A DNA stretch of 64,000 nucleotides from assembly GCA_963747735.1 (NCBI GenBank), contig CAVVGE010000005.1, positions 620,001 to 684,000 of the forward strand, in the 5' to 3' direction. Shown in pieces: positions 14,733 through 23,670 of the stretch. A model generated the notes under the pieces. That model saw only the letters and a program-made list of their open reading frames with translations, did no database searches and had not been told where the DNA came from. The number at the start of each line of letters is the position of its first letter. Position 1 is the stretch's first letter. Position numbers and translations under genes: made by a program. Origin of the DNA: AP-15 sp963747735 (GTDB lineage: Bacteria; Pseudomonadota; Alphaproteobacteria; ATCC43930; CGMCC-115725).

Positions 14733-17216
14733 ATGCCCGAAACCGTTCTGACCGTCTTCACGGTCACGGCGCTGCTCGGGATCGTCAGCCTGCTGCTGCC
14801 GTTGGCCGAGCGGCTCTCCGTGCCCTACACCGTTCTCTTGGCGCTGGTCGGGATCGCGATCGGCGTCGCCACCAGCATTCCGGCGCTCGACCAGCCGGGT
14901 CGGATTCTCGGCGACATCATCGGCACGCTGCACGATTTCGGCCTCGGCGCCGAATCGCTCCTCTATATCTTTCTGCCGGCATTGCTGTTCGAGGCGGCGC
15001 TCAACCTCGATCTGCGCCAGCTCGGCGACGACGCCGCACCGGTGCTCTTGCTCGCCATTGTCGGCGTCATCGTTTGCACGCTTGTCGTCGGCTTTGCATT
15101 GTGGCCGATCGCCCCCGTCGGGCTGCTCGCCTGCGTCATTCTCGGAGCCATCATCGCCACCACCGACCCGGTTGCGGTGGTCGGCATCTTTCGCGACATC
15201 GGCGCGCCGCGCCGGCTGTCGATCCTGGTCCAGGGCGAGAGCCTCTTTAACGACGCCGCGGCGATCGCGATCTATACCCTCGTCGTGGCGATGCTGACCG
15301 GCGACCGGCCGGCCGAGCCGCTGCGCGGTGTCCTGGCCTTTTTCCGCCAATTCGGCGGCGGCCTCGCCGCCGGCTATGCCGCCGGCTGGCTGATCGCTGC
15401 GCTGATGCCGATCCTGCGCTCGAGCCGGCTCGCCGAGGCGACCTACACGATCGGCTTTTCCTACGGCATTTTCATCATCTGCGACCACTACCTGCATGTG
15501 TCCGGTGTGGTCGCGGTCGCCGCCGCCGGGCTGGCGGTCGGCGCCGAGGCGCGGCGCCGGCTGGCGCCGTCCAATTTCGAAAGCCTCCTCGTCACCTGGG
15601 AGCAGCTCGCCTTCTGGGCGAGCTCGCTGATTTTTCTGTTTGCGGCGATGCACGTCCCGGCGCTGCTGTTCAACGCCCGGTGGGAGGATCTGGGCCTCCT
15701 CGGGGCGCTCGCGCTCGCCGCGCTCGTCGCCCGCGCGCTGACCCTTTACGGGCTCCTGCCGGTGCTGAGCTATACCCGCATCGCCCAGCCGATCGCGACC
15801 AATTACAAAGTTGTCATGCTGTGGGGCGGGATGCGCGGCGCGGTCTCGCTGGCGCTGGCGCTGGCGGCGGCCGAGAACACCGCGCTGCCGCCCGAGGTGC
15901 GGCAGTTCGTCGGCATTCTCGCCACCGGCTTTGTGCTGTTCACCTTGCTGGTGACCGCGCCGACGATGCGGCCCTTGATGCGCCTCTTGAAGCTCAGCGA
16001 TGCGACCCCGGCAGAAGCGGCGCTGCGCGACCGGGTGATCGACCTGTCGCTGTCGTCGATCCGCGAGGAGATCGAAAGCGTCGGCCGCGAGCATCAGATC
16101 GCGCCCGAAATCGTTGCCGGGGTCGCAGCCGCGTGCTTCGGCCACAGCCCGGCCGAGATCGCCGAGGAGAACGCGCAATTGCCGGAAGCGCTGCGGCTGC
16201 GCGCCGCGGTGACGGTGCTGGCCGATCGCGAGCAGGAGTTCTGCCTCGAATATTTCGAGGGGCGCACCGTGTCCCGGCGGGTCGCCGCGAGCCTTCTGGC
16301 GCACACCGCGCGATTGCGCGACGGCGCGCGCAGCCACGGGGTCGAAGGCTACCAGCAGGCGGCGGCGCGAATCCGCCGCTTCGGGCCGATGTTCCGCTCG
16401 GCCCTGACGCTGCACCGCCGGCTCGGCATCGCCGGTCCCTTGGCGCGGCAGATCGCCGACCGGTTCGAGGTCCAGCTCGCCGCCCGCTTTGTGCTGCGCA
16501 ATCTCGCCACCTTCAACCATCGCCAGGTCGGCCGCCTGTTCGGCGCCGGGCCGAGTGCCGCGATGGCCGGCCAGATCGAGCTGCGCACAACCGAGATCGA
16601 CAGTGCGATCGCGGCGTTGAAGCTGCAATACCCCGGCTATGTGCGCCAGCTCGAAAGCCAATTCCTGGCGCGCACCGAAGCCCGGCTCGAAGACGAGCGC
16701 TATCGCCGGCTGCGCGCCAATTCGATCATCAACCAAGATGTTTTCGACGATCTGCAACGCCGGCTGCGCCAGCGCCGGCGTGCCGTCGAGACCCGCGCGG
16801 TGCTCGATCTCGGCCTCGACCGCGACGAGCTCCTGGCCCGCGTGCCGATGTTCGCCACGCTCGACAACAAGGCGCGGCGCTCGGTTGCGCGGCTGCTGCG
16901 AGCGCGCCTTGCGGTGCCCGACGAGGTCATCGTGCGCCGCGGCGAGCGTGGCGACGCGATGTACTTCATCTCCTCGGGCGCGGTCGAAGTGCGCATTGCA
17001 CCCAATCCGGTTCGGCTCGGCAGCGGCGATTTTTTTGGCGAGCTGGCGCTGTTGGTCGCCGATCGGCGCAACGCCGATGTCGTCTCGCTCGGCTATTGCC
17101 AGCTCCTCAGTCTGGGCGCGCGCGACCTCGATCGGCTGTTTGGCAGCCAGCCGGCGCTGCGCCAGCGAATCGAGGCCGTCGCCCGGACCCGCGTCGCTCA
17201 GGAGCGCGCCGGATGA
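14733..17216 (+). CDS. Na+/H+ antiporter (CPA1) with C-terminal cyclic-nucleotide-binding domain
   Basis: An 827-residue protein. Residues about 1-410 form a CPA1 exchanger with roughly 12 membrane helices; ATTDPVAVVGIFRDIG and GESLFNDAAAIAIY are the conserved ion-path helices with the FND acidic residue. A long cytosolic helical linker follows, and residues about 695-815 are a cyclic-nucleotide-binding fold (RRGERGDAMYFISSGAVEV, SGDFFGELALL). The layout parallels plant SOS1-type exchangers. It probably exports Na+ for H+ with gating by a nucleotide or intracellular signal. The ATG at 14733 is chosen over a non-ATG start at 14709. Confidence 0.9.
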   Translation: MPETVLTVFTVTALLGIVSLLLPLAERLSVPYTVLLALVGIAIGVATSIPALDQPGRILGDIIGTLHDFGLGAESLLYIFLPALLFEAALNLDLRQLGDDAAPVLLLAIVGVIVCTLVVGFALWPIAPVGLLACVILGAIIATTDPVAVVGIFRDIGAPRRLSILVQGESLFNDAAAIAIYTLVVAMLTGDRPAEPLRGVLAFFRQFGGGLAAGYAAGWLIAALMPILRSSRLAEATYTIGFSYGIFIICDHYLHVSGVVAVAAAGLAVGAEARRRLAPSNFESLLVTWEQLAFWASSLIFLFAAMHVPALLFNARWEDLGLLGALALAALVARALTLYGLLPVLSYTRIAQPIATNYKVVMLWGGMRGAVSLALALAAAENTALPPEVRQFVGILATGFVLFTLLVTAPTMRPLMRLLKLSDATPAEAALRDRVIDLSLSSIREEIESVGREHQIAPEIVAGVAAACFGHSPAEIAEENAQLPEALRLRAAVTVLADREQEFCLEYFEGRTVSRRVAASLLAHTARLRDGARSHGVEGYQQAAARIRRFGPMFRSALTLHRRLGIAGPLARQIADRFEVQLAARFVLRNLATFNHRQVGRLFGAGPSAAMAGQIELRTTEIDSAIAALKLQYPGYVRQLESQFLARTEARLEDERYRRLRANSIINQDVFDDLQRRLRQRRRAVETRAVLDLGLDRDELLARVPMFATLDNKARRSVARLLRARLAVPDEVIVRRGERGDAMYFISSGAVEVRIAPNPVRLGSGDFFGELALLVADRRNADVVSLGYCQLLSLGARDLDRLFGSQPALRQRIEAVARTRVAQERAG

Positions 17217-17386
17217 CGGCTCAACCCGCCCGACTGGCGCAACCGCTTGCACAAGCTTCATTTTCGTGACATCGCCAGGATTCCTTAACTTTGCAATGAA
17301 ACACTCGCACCCCAGCCATGCGCTTGAAAGCGCCGACAAAGAACGCACCTAGACCCGCGGGAGACTGAAGCCAACAGGATCATGTC

Positions 17387-18034
17387 ATGAACAGGCCAAC
17401 TGTCCCGGGCCTCCGGATTGTCAAATTCGCCGCCCTCATCCTGACCATCGCGCTCGTCGGCGTGCCGCGCCCCGGCTGGGCCACGACGACCGGCGGCGGC
17501 GCCACCGTTCAGGGGCTCTACGACACGCTGCTCTCCGCGATGAAGAACGGCCGCACGCTCGGGCAAAGCGGCCGGTTCGCGGCATTGGCGCCGGTGATCC
17601 GCCGCACCTTCGACCTGCCGCTGATGACCAGGCTCTCGGTCGGCCCGAGCTGGGCGTCCCTCAACGAGGCGCGGCGCCGGCAGCTGATCGACAGCTTTGG
17701 CCGTTACATCTCGGCGATCTACGCCGACCGCTTCGACAGCTGGAACGGCGAAAAGCTGCAGGTCACCGGTGAGGAGCCGAACGGCGCCGGGGTCCTCGTC
17801 CGCAGCAAGATCATCAAATCGAACGGCGAGCCGGTCAAAGTCGACTACGCGATGCACCAGAGCGGCGGGTCTTGGCTGATCTCCGACATCTATCTCGACG
17901 GCACGATCAGCGAGCTCGCGACCCGGCGCTCGGAATTTGCGGCGATCATCCGCAACCAGGGCATCGACGGCTTGATCCAGTCCTTGAACCGCAAGGCCGA
18001 CATGCTGACCGGGACCACCGCCCGCGCCTATTAG
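17387..18034 (+). CDS. HpnM/MlaC-family periplasmic lipid-binding protein
   Basis: A 215-residue protein with a signal peptide (about residues 1-32, ending near GWATTT) and an MlaC/Ttg2D domain: FDLPLMTRLSVGPSWASLNEARRR, YADRFDSW and VDYAMHQSGGSWLISDIYLDG. MlaC proteins carry phospholipid between membranes; the HpnM branch occurs with hopanoid genes. No other mla or hpn gene is in the window, although a sterol-desaturase-like hydroxylase lies just downstream on the opposite strand. A clear ribosome site is lacking. Confidence 0.85.
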   Translation: MNRPTVPGLRIVKFAALILTIALVGVPRPGWATTTGGGATVQGLYDTLLSAMKNGRTLGQSGRFAALAPVIRRTFDLPLMTRLSVGPSWASLNEARRRQLIDSFGRYISAIYADRFDSWNGEKLQVTGEEPNGAGVLVRSKIIKSNGEPVKVDYAMHQSGGSWLISDIYLDGTISELATRRSEFAAIIRNQGIDGLIQSLNRKADMLTGTTARAY

Positions 18035-18076
18035 TGTCAGATCCCGAAGTTTTGCCGATCAATCACTCCATTCCGC

Positions 18077-18152
18077 CATCCCGGCGAAGGCCGGGACCCA
18101 TCGCTCAGCGGTCGCGATGGTTGATGCATGGGTCCCGGCCTTCGCCGGGATG
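18077..18152. repeat. Perfect 25-bp inverted repeat (REP-like hairpin)
   Basis: Arms 18077-18101 and 18128-18152 are exact reverse complements (core CATCCCGGCGAAGGCCGGGA) with a 26-base loop. Located between the convergent hpnM and hydroxylase genes, it could end transcription from both sides, but it lacks a T tract and looks like a dispersed repeat of the CCGGCCTTCGCCGG family. Confidence 0.88.
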
Positions 18153-18217
18153 GACGCATGTTGGGGAGAACATGGTCCGCCAAACTTTGCGATCGAAACA
18201 CGAGCTTGCGGCGCTGG

Positions 18218-19018
18218 CTAGCTTGCCGCGCTGGTCCCGGCGCTCCGCGCGCGACCGATCAGCCACGGCGTCAGCAGCATCGCCGACGGCCTGACGCAGT
18301 CGCGGCGCGGCAGGTCGGCGACACCGAACACGATCTCGTCCTGCCGGGCGCGGACGATCGCCACGTAAGTCCCGAGCATCCGGTCCCAGACCGACAGCAC
18401 GGCGCCGTAGTTCGAATCCGCGTGCCGCCGCGCGACCGAATGGTGCACGCGGTGCAAATCGGTCGTCATCAGCACCGGCTGCAGCCACCTCTCCAAATTC
18501 TCGGGCAGGCGAATGTTGCCGTGCTGCAGAGCGGCGAGCGCAAACACCGTCACACCATGGATCGTGACCACTGCGAGCGGCACGTCGAGCGCCACCACGA
18601 CCACCCAATAGACCGCCGCTGCCAGCAGGTATTCGATCGGATGGTGCCGCACCGCAGTCGTCACATCGACATCGGGATCGGAATGGTGGAGCGCGTGAAG
18701 GCGCCACAAGAACCTCACCTTGTGCTCGCAGCGATGCACCCCGTAATGGATGAAATCGAGCAGCAGAAAGGCAGCGGCAAAGCTCGCCGCAGCACCCGCG
18801 ATCGGCCAAGCCGGCAGGGAAACTCCAAAGAGCGCCTGAAGTGGGCCACGGACCGCTGCCGACGGCGCGAAAAAGCCGGCGATCGCCATGTTGACGAGCC
18901 AGAAGGCGAGGTTGCCAAAGCGCCGCCGCGTCGCCGGAAACTCGCGCCGCCGGCGTGGGCGGCAAAGCTCCCACAGGGCGACGGCCGCCATGCTGCCGAG
19001 GAGCATGATCAGGATCAT
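18218..19018 (-). CDS. Sterol desaturase/fatty acid hydroxylase family membrane protein
   Basis: A 266-residue integral membrane di-iron enzyme. The His clusters that hold the two irons are HYGVHRCEH, HALHHSD and HRVHHSV, in the order and spacing of the fatty-acid-hydroxylase superfamily, with four or so hydrophobic helices around them. It would use O2 to hydroxylate or desaturate a lipid such as a fatty acid, carotenoid or hopanoid. The stop lies close to the repeat element separating it from hpnM; the upstream neighbour, codirectional, is a PEP-CTERM protein. Confidence 0.9.
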   Translation of the reverse strand: MILIMLLGSMAAVALWELCRPRRRREFPATRRRFGNLAFWLVNMAIAGFFAPSAAVRGPLQALFGVSLPAWPIAGAAASFAAAFLLLDFIHYGVHRCEHKVRFLWRLHALHHSDPDVDVTTAVRHHPIEYLLAAAVYWVVVVALDVPLAVVTIHGVTVFALAALQHGNIRLPENLERWLQPVLMTTDLHRVHHSVARRHADSNYGAVLSVWDRMLGTYVAIVRARQDEIVFGVADLPRRDCVRPSAMLLTPWLIGRARSAGTSAAS

Positions 19019-19064
19019 CGCCGCCGCCGCTCGGGGCTAGCCGCCGGCGCCGCGGGCCACGGCG

Positions 19065-20075
19065 CTAGCCCGCCAAGCGCCGCCGCACCAGCGCCAAAGC
19101 CAATAGCGCCCCGCCGATCAGCACCAGCCCCGGCGGCTCCGGCGCCGGCAGCGAGTCGGAGAGCAACGTCGTGCCATCGAAGGCGATCGCCAGATCCGCG
19201 TGGAAGGCGTGCACCAGATCGCCGTTGTCGTCGGCAAAGCTGCCATCGAGGAACGAGGCGATCGGGTCGATGCCTTCGAACAGCCCGTCAGCAAACCCGA
19301 ACCCCGCAGCCGGGAACTCCAGCAGGTTATCAAAACCGATCAGCGGAATGTCGAGGCTGAAGATCTCGTGCCCCTGGTTGAAGTCGAGCGCGGAGGTGAT
19401 GCCGAGGTCGGACAGGGCAAATTTTTGCCCCGGGCTGCCCGCCAAGCCGCCGGCGCTGTCGAGGACGTCGGTTGTCACCGCGGTCCCGCCGGTGCCCCGG
19501 ATCTGGACGGTCAACAACGGCTGGCGCAACAGATCGCCGGCGCCATCGGTCACCGCGAACGGCAGCGTGACATCGCCGACATCCTGGTTCAGCGCAAAGC
19601 TCGAATTGGTGCGCGGCTTAAAGTTGAAGAGGAGGTTCAGGGTGCCCGGGATCGCGCCCGAATTGGGGTCCGGGCTGGTCGTGGCCGTCAACAGCGCGTT
19701 GCCGCCGGCACCGGTCGGGATCGGTTGGCCGGCTGGGTTCGAGGGGGTGATGAAGGCGAGCGGGTTGGCGACCACCTGATTGCCCACAAAGGCGGTGCCG
19801 GCATCGATCGCCGCGTCCTGGTTGGTGCGTACGGTAGAGGGAGCAACGCCCGACAAGGCGGCGTTCTCGATCACCAGCTGGTTGACGGTCGGCAATTGCG
19901 GGCACGGGTTTACATTCACCACCGGGTTGCTGCAGACCGCATTCAGCAGCGCTTGAAAAGTGCCGTTATCCGCACCCGCACCGCCGGCTTGTGCCGCGCC
20001 CGCTCCGATCAGCCACAAGACGCTTGTGGCGGCCATCCAGCATGCTTTTGTCGATAGGCTCCCTGTCCGGCGCAT
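19065..20075 (-). CDS. PEP-CTERM sorting-signal exported protein, function unknown
   Basis: A 336-residue exported protein: signal peptide (about residues 1-30, ending GAAQA), a low-complexity beta-rich middle without recognised domains, and a C-terminal PEP-CTERM sorting tail (APEPPGLVLIGGALLALAL followed by VRRRLAG). Such tails are cut and the protein sorted by an exosortase; no exosortase is in the window. It is divergent from another PEP-CTERM gene at 20341, sharing a 265-bp upstream region. A GAGGTGA ribosome site supports the ATG at 20075. Confidence 0.85.
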   Translation of the reverse strand: MRRTGSLSTKACWMAATSVLWLIGAGAAQAGGAGADNGTFQALLNAVCSNPVVNVNPCPQLPTVNQLVIENAALSGVAPSTVRTNQDAAIDAGTAFVGNQVVANPLAFITPSNPAGQPIPTGAGGNALLTATTSPDPNSGAIPGTLNLLFNFKPRTNSSFALNQDVGDVTLPFAVTDGAGDLLRQPLLTVQIRGTGGTAVTTDVLDSAGGLAGSPGQKFALSDLGITSALDFNQGHEIFSLDIPLIGFDNLLEFPAAGFGFADGLFEGIDPIASFLDGSFADDNGDLVHAFHADLAIAFDGTTLLSDSLPAPEPPGLVLIGGALLALALVRRRLAG

Positions 20076-20340
20076 GGCTCACCTCGCAACAGATCGACCC
20101 CGCGGGGCTTGGACTAAACCCGCGCGGCTTTTACGACAAATTGCGGCATGGTGCAAATCTACCGTTCGATCGGGAACAATTGGCCGCCGGCATGCGATGT
20201 TATGGTTAATTCCGGCTTGACATCATTTTGCTTTTCCTCGGGGTTGGCGAACAGTCCGGTTGTTTGTTATTTTACCGACCGAGGCACCTGGGACAGCGCG
20301 CAAATCGGCGCTGCGCGGAGAAGGGCTCGGAGGAGACGAA

Positions 20341-21624
20341 ATGACCGGCGAGAAATCGTGGTTGGGAGGGCGCTGGTGTTTGCCGGTGTCGTTCGCAGCG
20401 GTCCTGATAGCGTCCTCCGGCGGCGCGCTCGCGGTCCCGGTCACCGATTTTGTCACCGTCCAGCCGATCGACGTGTGCTCGGCCCCCGGCACCAATTGCG
20501 CAACCATGAACAATCTCGGCGCCGGAAAAAACAACGTGACCGCCGGGTCGAAAGTGCAGGTCGGGTTCGCCAGCAACGGGATCAATATCACAAATGCGAT
20601 CTGGAACCTGGCCGGCATCAACGTCGTGTTTCAGCCGACAACCGAGTATAACACCCCGAATTCGCAGTTTCAGAACGTGCCGGTCACCGCCAGCACCACC
20701 GCGCCCGGTCAGTTCACCAGCGCGGCATTCCAGCTGCTGACCCAGCAGGCTGGAGTGTCAAAGGGATCCCCGCCGGCGAGCCCGCTGAGCCTGAACCCGA
20801 CCACGATCAACATGTTCTTCGTCAATTCGATCGTGCCGGATCCGAGCACGCCCGGAGTTCTTTACGGGATTGGCTGGGTCGGCAACAACGGCGCCGCGAT
20901 CGGTCAGAACACATTCGGAGCCCCCGGCCGCGGCGGGCAAACCTTCAACGCCCGCGCCGACGACATTGCGCACGAGATCGGCCATGTGCTCGGCCTCGAC
21001 CACACGACGTTCGGCAACAATCCGCCGCTCCCTGCCGATCTGATGACCGCCGGCGCGACGCGGACGACGCCCAATGTCAACGTGACCAGCGTCGCCACTC
21101 AAAGCAATGCCACTTGGCTAAGCCAAATCGTCCCCGGCGGGCCCGTCGATCAGCTGCTGCAGACCCAGGTATCGCAGGTCTCGCATCCCAATGGCGGGGC
21201 GCTCAATGCCTTCCTCAACCCGATACCATTGATCAACACGACCGCGACCGACCCGCGCGGCGGGTTCAGCTTCAACGTCGCTTTCAACGGCGGCGGTCGG
21301 GCTGATGAAGCAATGAACCAGCTGACCTTGACCTTGCCGACGGGCTTTTTTTTCAAAGGCGATGTCGAAATCACCTCGAACAACGATCCGCATGTATCGA
21401 TCGTCCCGACCTTCTGCGGCGGCGACCACGAATTGTCGAATTGCCTGACCTTCACCTTCGCCGACAGCGACTCGCTGCATCAATTCGAGGACGGCGACCA
21501 GTTCAGCTATAATGTGGGGATCTGCAAGGAAAGCTACGCATATTGCAAGACCGCGACCGACAGCGATCTGGCCGCGGCCGCGGCGGCCGGCGAACTCTGC
21601 GACCTACCAATACCTGTTCAGTGA
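20341..21624 (+). CDS. Exported zinc metalloprotease-like protein (frame broken before its PEP-CTERM tail)
   Basis: A 427-residue reading frame with a signal peptide (about 1-32) and a zinc site HEIGHVLGLDH (the HEXXHXXGXXH metzincin motif) about residues 216-226, preceded by FNARADDIA. A following cysteine-containing region (FCGGDHELSNC) completes a secreted protein. The frame ends in ELCDLPIPVQ, but similarity-like composition and a textbook PEP-CTERM tail continue one frame over (next entry). Deleting one T near 21598 would give a 530-residue protein with the sorting tail. The ATG at 20341 has a strong AGGAG site. Confidence 0.82.
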   Translation: MTGEKSWLGGRWCLPVSFAAVLIASSGGALAVPVTDFVTVQPIDVCSAPGTNCATMNNLGAGKNNVTAGSKVQVGFASNGINITNAIWNLAGINVVFQPTTEYNTPNSQFQNVPVTASTTAPGQFTSAAFQLLTQQAGVSKGSPPASPLSLNPTTINMFFVNSIVPDPSTPGVLYGIGWVGNNGAAIGQNTFGAPGRGGQTFNARADDIAHEIGHVLGLDHTTFGNNPPLPADLMTAGATRTTPNVNVTSVATQSNATWLSQIVPGGPVDQLLQTQVSQVSHPNGGALNAFLNPIPLINTTATDPRGGFSFNVAFNGGGRADEAMNQLTLTLPTGFFFKGDVEITSNNDPHVSIVPTFCGGDHELSNCLTFTFADSDSLHQFEDGDQFSYNVGICKESYAYCKTATDSDLAAAAAAGELCDLPIPVQ

Positions 21625-21934
21625 CGGCTACTTTACGACAAGCGACCTCGAGCCGCAGGACGACATCACCTTTGTCGCCGATTCGCAGGACCCGAATTCG
21701 GCGCTGCCATCGGGGATCACCAATCCACTCACCTTTGTCGGCGCCAGCCAGCTACCCTGCGTGCAGCTCGCCGGCGAGACGGCCTGCCCGCCGCTCGATC
21801 TCGCCGACGCCAACCCCGCCGAGGAGGACGTGCCCGAGCCGCCCGGCCTCGCGGTCGCCTTCGCCGGCCTCGCCGGTTGGCTGGTGCTCGCCCGCCGCCG
21901 CCGGCGCCCGCCACTTCCGTCGCCCTGCGGCTAA
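21598..21934 (+). pseudogene. Out-of-frame C-terminal part of the metalloprotease, with PEP-CTERM tail
   Basis: From about 21598 the plus-1 frame reads ATYQYLFSDGYF, continues for about 110 codons and ends with VPEPPGLAVAFAGLAGWLVL then ARRRRR, a complete PEP-CTERM sorting signal. It has no start of its own. It therefore belongs to the preceding gene and has been separated by a one-base indel. Its stop overlaps the end of the convergent ATP12 gene by 4 bp. Confidence 0.78.
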
Positions 21935-22629
21935 GCCCTCCGCAGCAGCGCCAGAAATCGTGCCGCCGCGTCGATCTCGGCAGCCAGCAGCCGGCGCCGC
22001 CGGGACTCCTCGGGGTCCTCGCCCCAAGCCTCGATCTGATAGCTTTCGTCGAGCTGCGAGACGGCAAAGGCTTCGGCCGCATCGAGCCGCCCTTCGCTCA
22101 GCGCCAGCGCGATGACCACAGAACCGCAGGCGGTCGTCGCCGCGTGGAGCGCGGCAAGCGCAAAGCTGTCGTGCTCGGCGACCGCCGCGGCGAGCGCGCG
22201 CAGGCTCGCCTTCGGCTGGCCGTTCGGGACCACCCCGATGGTGACCGCGAGCGGCGCGTCGTAGCGCAGCACCGCCCAGTCGATCAGCGGCTGCCATGCC
22301 GCTTGCTGGCGCAAGGCCAAGGCCGGGGGGTGCGCGGCGCGATAGCAGACGAGATCGGTGGCGGCGTATTCGGCGACCTGCCGCACGACCTCGTCACGTT
22401 GCCGCATCACCCGGTCGATCGCGCTGGCGGCGAGCCGCATCAGCGGCATATCAGCCGGACGGATTTCGGTTTCCTGGGCGCCCCATTCCGCCGCCAGCGC
22501 CGCCGCCAGCGCCGCGCTCGGCACGATCAGCTCGTTTTTCGCCGGGGTTTGGACGAGCCTGCCGTCGAGCGCCACGCCATGACCCGAACCTGCCGGCACT
22601 GCCTGCGCCTGCCGGTAGACCCGTCTCAT
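21931..22629 (-). CDS. ATP12-family F1-ATPase assembly chaperone
   Basis: A 232-residue member of the ATP12 family, which in mitochondria binds the F1 alpha subunit during ATP synthase assembly and is characteristic of alphaproteobacteria. Visible family segments are FAVSQLDESYQIEAWGED near the C-terminus, YAATDLVCYRA and TPAKNELIVPS. The start codon overlaps the stop of the pseudouridine synthase gene (ATGA, 22626-22629), so both are probably in one transcript, a common order in this class. Confidence 0.88.
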   Translation of the reverse strand: MRRVYRQAQAVPAGSGHGVALDGRLVQTPAKNELIVPSAALAAALAAEWGAQETEIRPADMPLMRLAASAIDRVMRQRDEVVRQVAEYAATDLVCYRAAHPPALALRQQAAWQPLIDWAVLRYDAPLAVTIGVVPNGQPKASLRALAAAVAEHDSFALAALHAATTACGSVVIALALSEGRLDAAEAFAVSQLDESYQIEAWGEDPEESRRRRLLAAEIDAAARFLALLRRA

Positions 22630-23600
22630 GACGGCAGCTCCAGCTCGGCGAACGGGTCGTCGATCTCGGGCGCAAAGCCAAAAAACTCCCAGCTTTCCCG
22701 CATATGCGGCGGCAATGGCGCGGTGACCTGCAGCCGGCCGCCGCGCGGATGCGGGATCGACAATGTCCGCGCGTGCAGATGCAGGCGGCTTGCCGACGGC
22801 ACCCCCGCCAGATGCGGTGCCGCACCGCCGTACTTTGCATCGCCCAGGATCGGCGCGCCGATCGCCGCGCAATGCGCGCGCAGCTGGTGGGTCCGACCGG
22901 TCACCGGCAAGAGCGCCAGCCAGCTCGCCTTGTCCCCGACGCTGTCGATGACGCGATAATACGTCACTGCATTCTTGCCCTCGTCGGGATCGGCGCGCAC
23001 CCGTTCGCCGCCCTGGCCGGCGCGCTTGGCCAATGCCAGCCCGATCCGTCCCTGCGCCGGCTGGGGCCGTCCGGCGACCAATGCCCAATAAATCTTGCGC
23101 GTCGTCTTGTCGCGAAAGGCGCGGGTCAAAAACGCCGCCGCCGCGGCGCCGCAGGCCAGAGCCAAAACGCCGCTCGTCTCCTTGTCGAGACGATGGACGA
23201 GGCGCGGGCGCTCGTCATGGCCAAACCGCAGCGCGTCGAGCATGCCGTCGAGGTGCCGCTCGGTGCGCGTCCCGCCCTGGACCGCGAGGCCCGGCGGCTT
23301 GTTGAGCACGATCACCGCCTCGTCGCGGTGGAGGACGAGCCCGCGCAGCATCGCCTCATCCTCGGGACGGATGCGAGTCGGCATGGACGGCGATGGCGCA
23401 TCGGCAAGCGGCGGGACCCGGATCTGCTGGCCGGCAGCGAGCCGGTCGCCGGCCTGCGCCCGCTTGCCATCGACGCGGACCTGCCCGGTGCGCAACAGCT
23501 TTTCGAGCCGGCCGTGGCCGAGCCCCGGATAATGCCGCCGGAACCAGCGGTCGAGCCGCAGCGGGCCTTCGGTTTCGGCGACGGTCACGGTGTCGGTCAC
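22626..23600 (-). CDS. RluA/RluC-family 23S rRNA pseudouridine synthase
   Basis: A 324-residue enzyme with an N-terminal S4 RNA-binding domain (about residues 10-65, RLDRWFRRHYPGLGHGRLEKLL) and a catalytic domain bearing RLVHRLDKETSGVLALA, whose Asp is the universal nucleophile. It isomerises specific uridines in large-subunit rRNA; RluC-type is most likely. The GTG at 23600 is favoured by a strong GGCGGAGAGGG site just upstream; a TTG at 23618 is possible. Downstream is ATP12, overlapping by 4 bp. Confidence 0.87.
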   Translation of the reverse strand: MTDTVTVAETEGPLRLDRWFRRHYPGLGHGRLEKLLRTGQVRVDGKRAQAGDRLAAGQQIRVPPLADAPSPSMPTRIRPEDEAMLRGLVLHRDEAVIVLNKPPGLAVQGGTRTERHLDGMLDALRFGHDERPRLVHRLDKETSGVLALACGAAAAAFLTRAFRDKTTRKIYWALVAGRPQPAQGRIGLALAKRAGQGGERVRADPDEGKNAVTYYRVIDSVGDKASWLALLPVTGRTHQLRAHCAAIGAPILGDAKYGGAAPHLAGVPSASRLHLHARTLSIPHPRGGRLQVTAPLPPHMRESWEFFGFAPEIDDPFAELELPS

Positions 23601-23670
23601 AGCCCTCTCCGCCCCCAAGGGCAGAAAGGCAGAGCCAACCGGCGGCGACCGCCGGGTAGGTTACGATTCG

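Noticed and set aside
14688..17348. Long minus-strand open frame opposite the Na+/H+ antiporter gene
   Set aside because: It is the antisense of a well-supported gene; only its end (14196-14687) is a real protein, the DUF192 gene.
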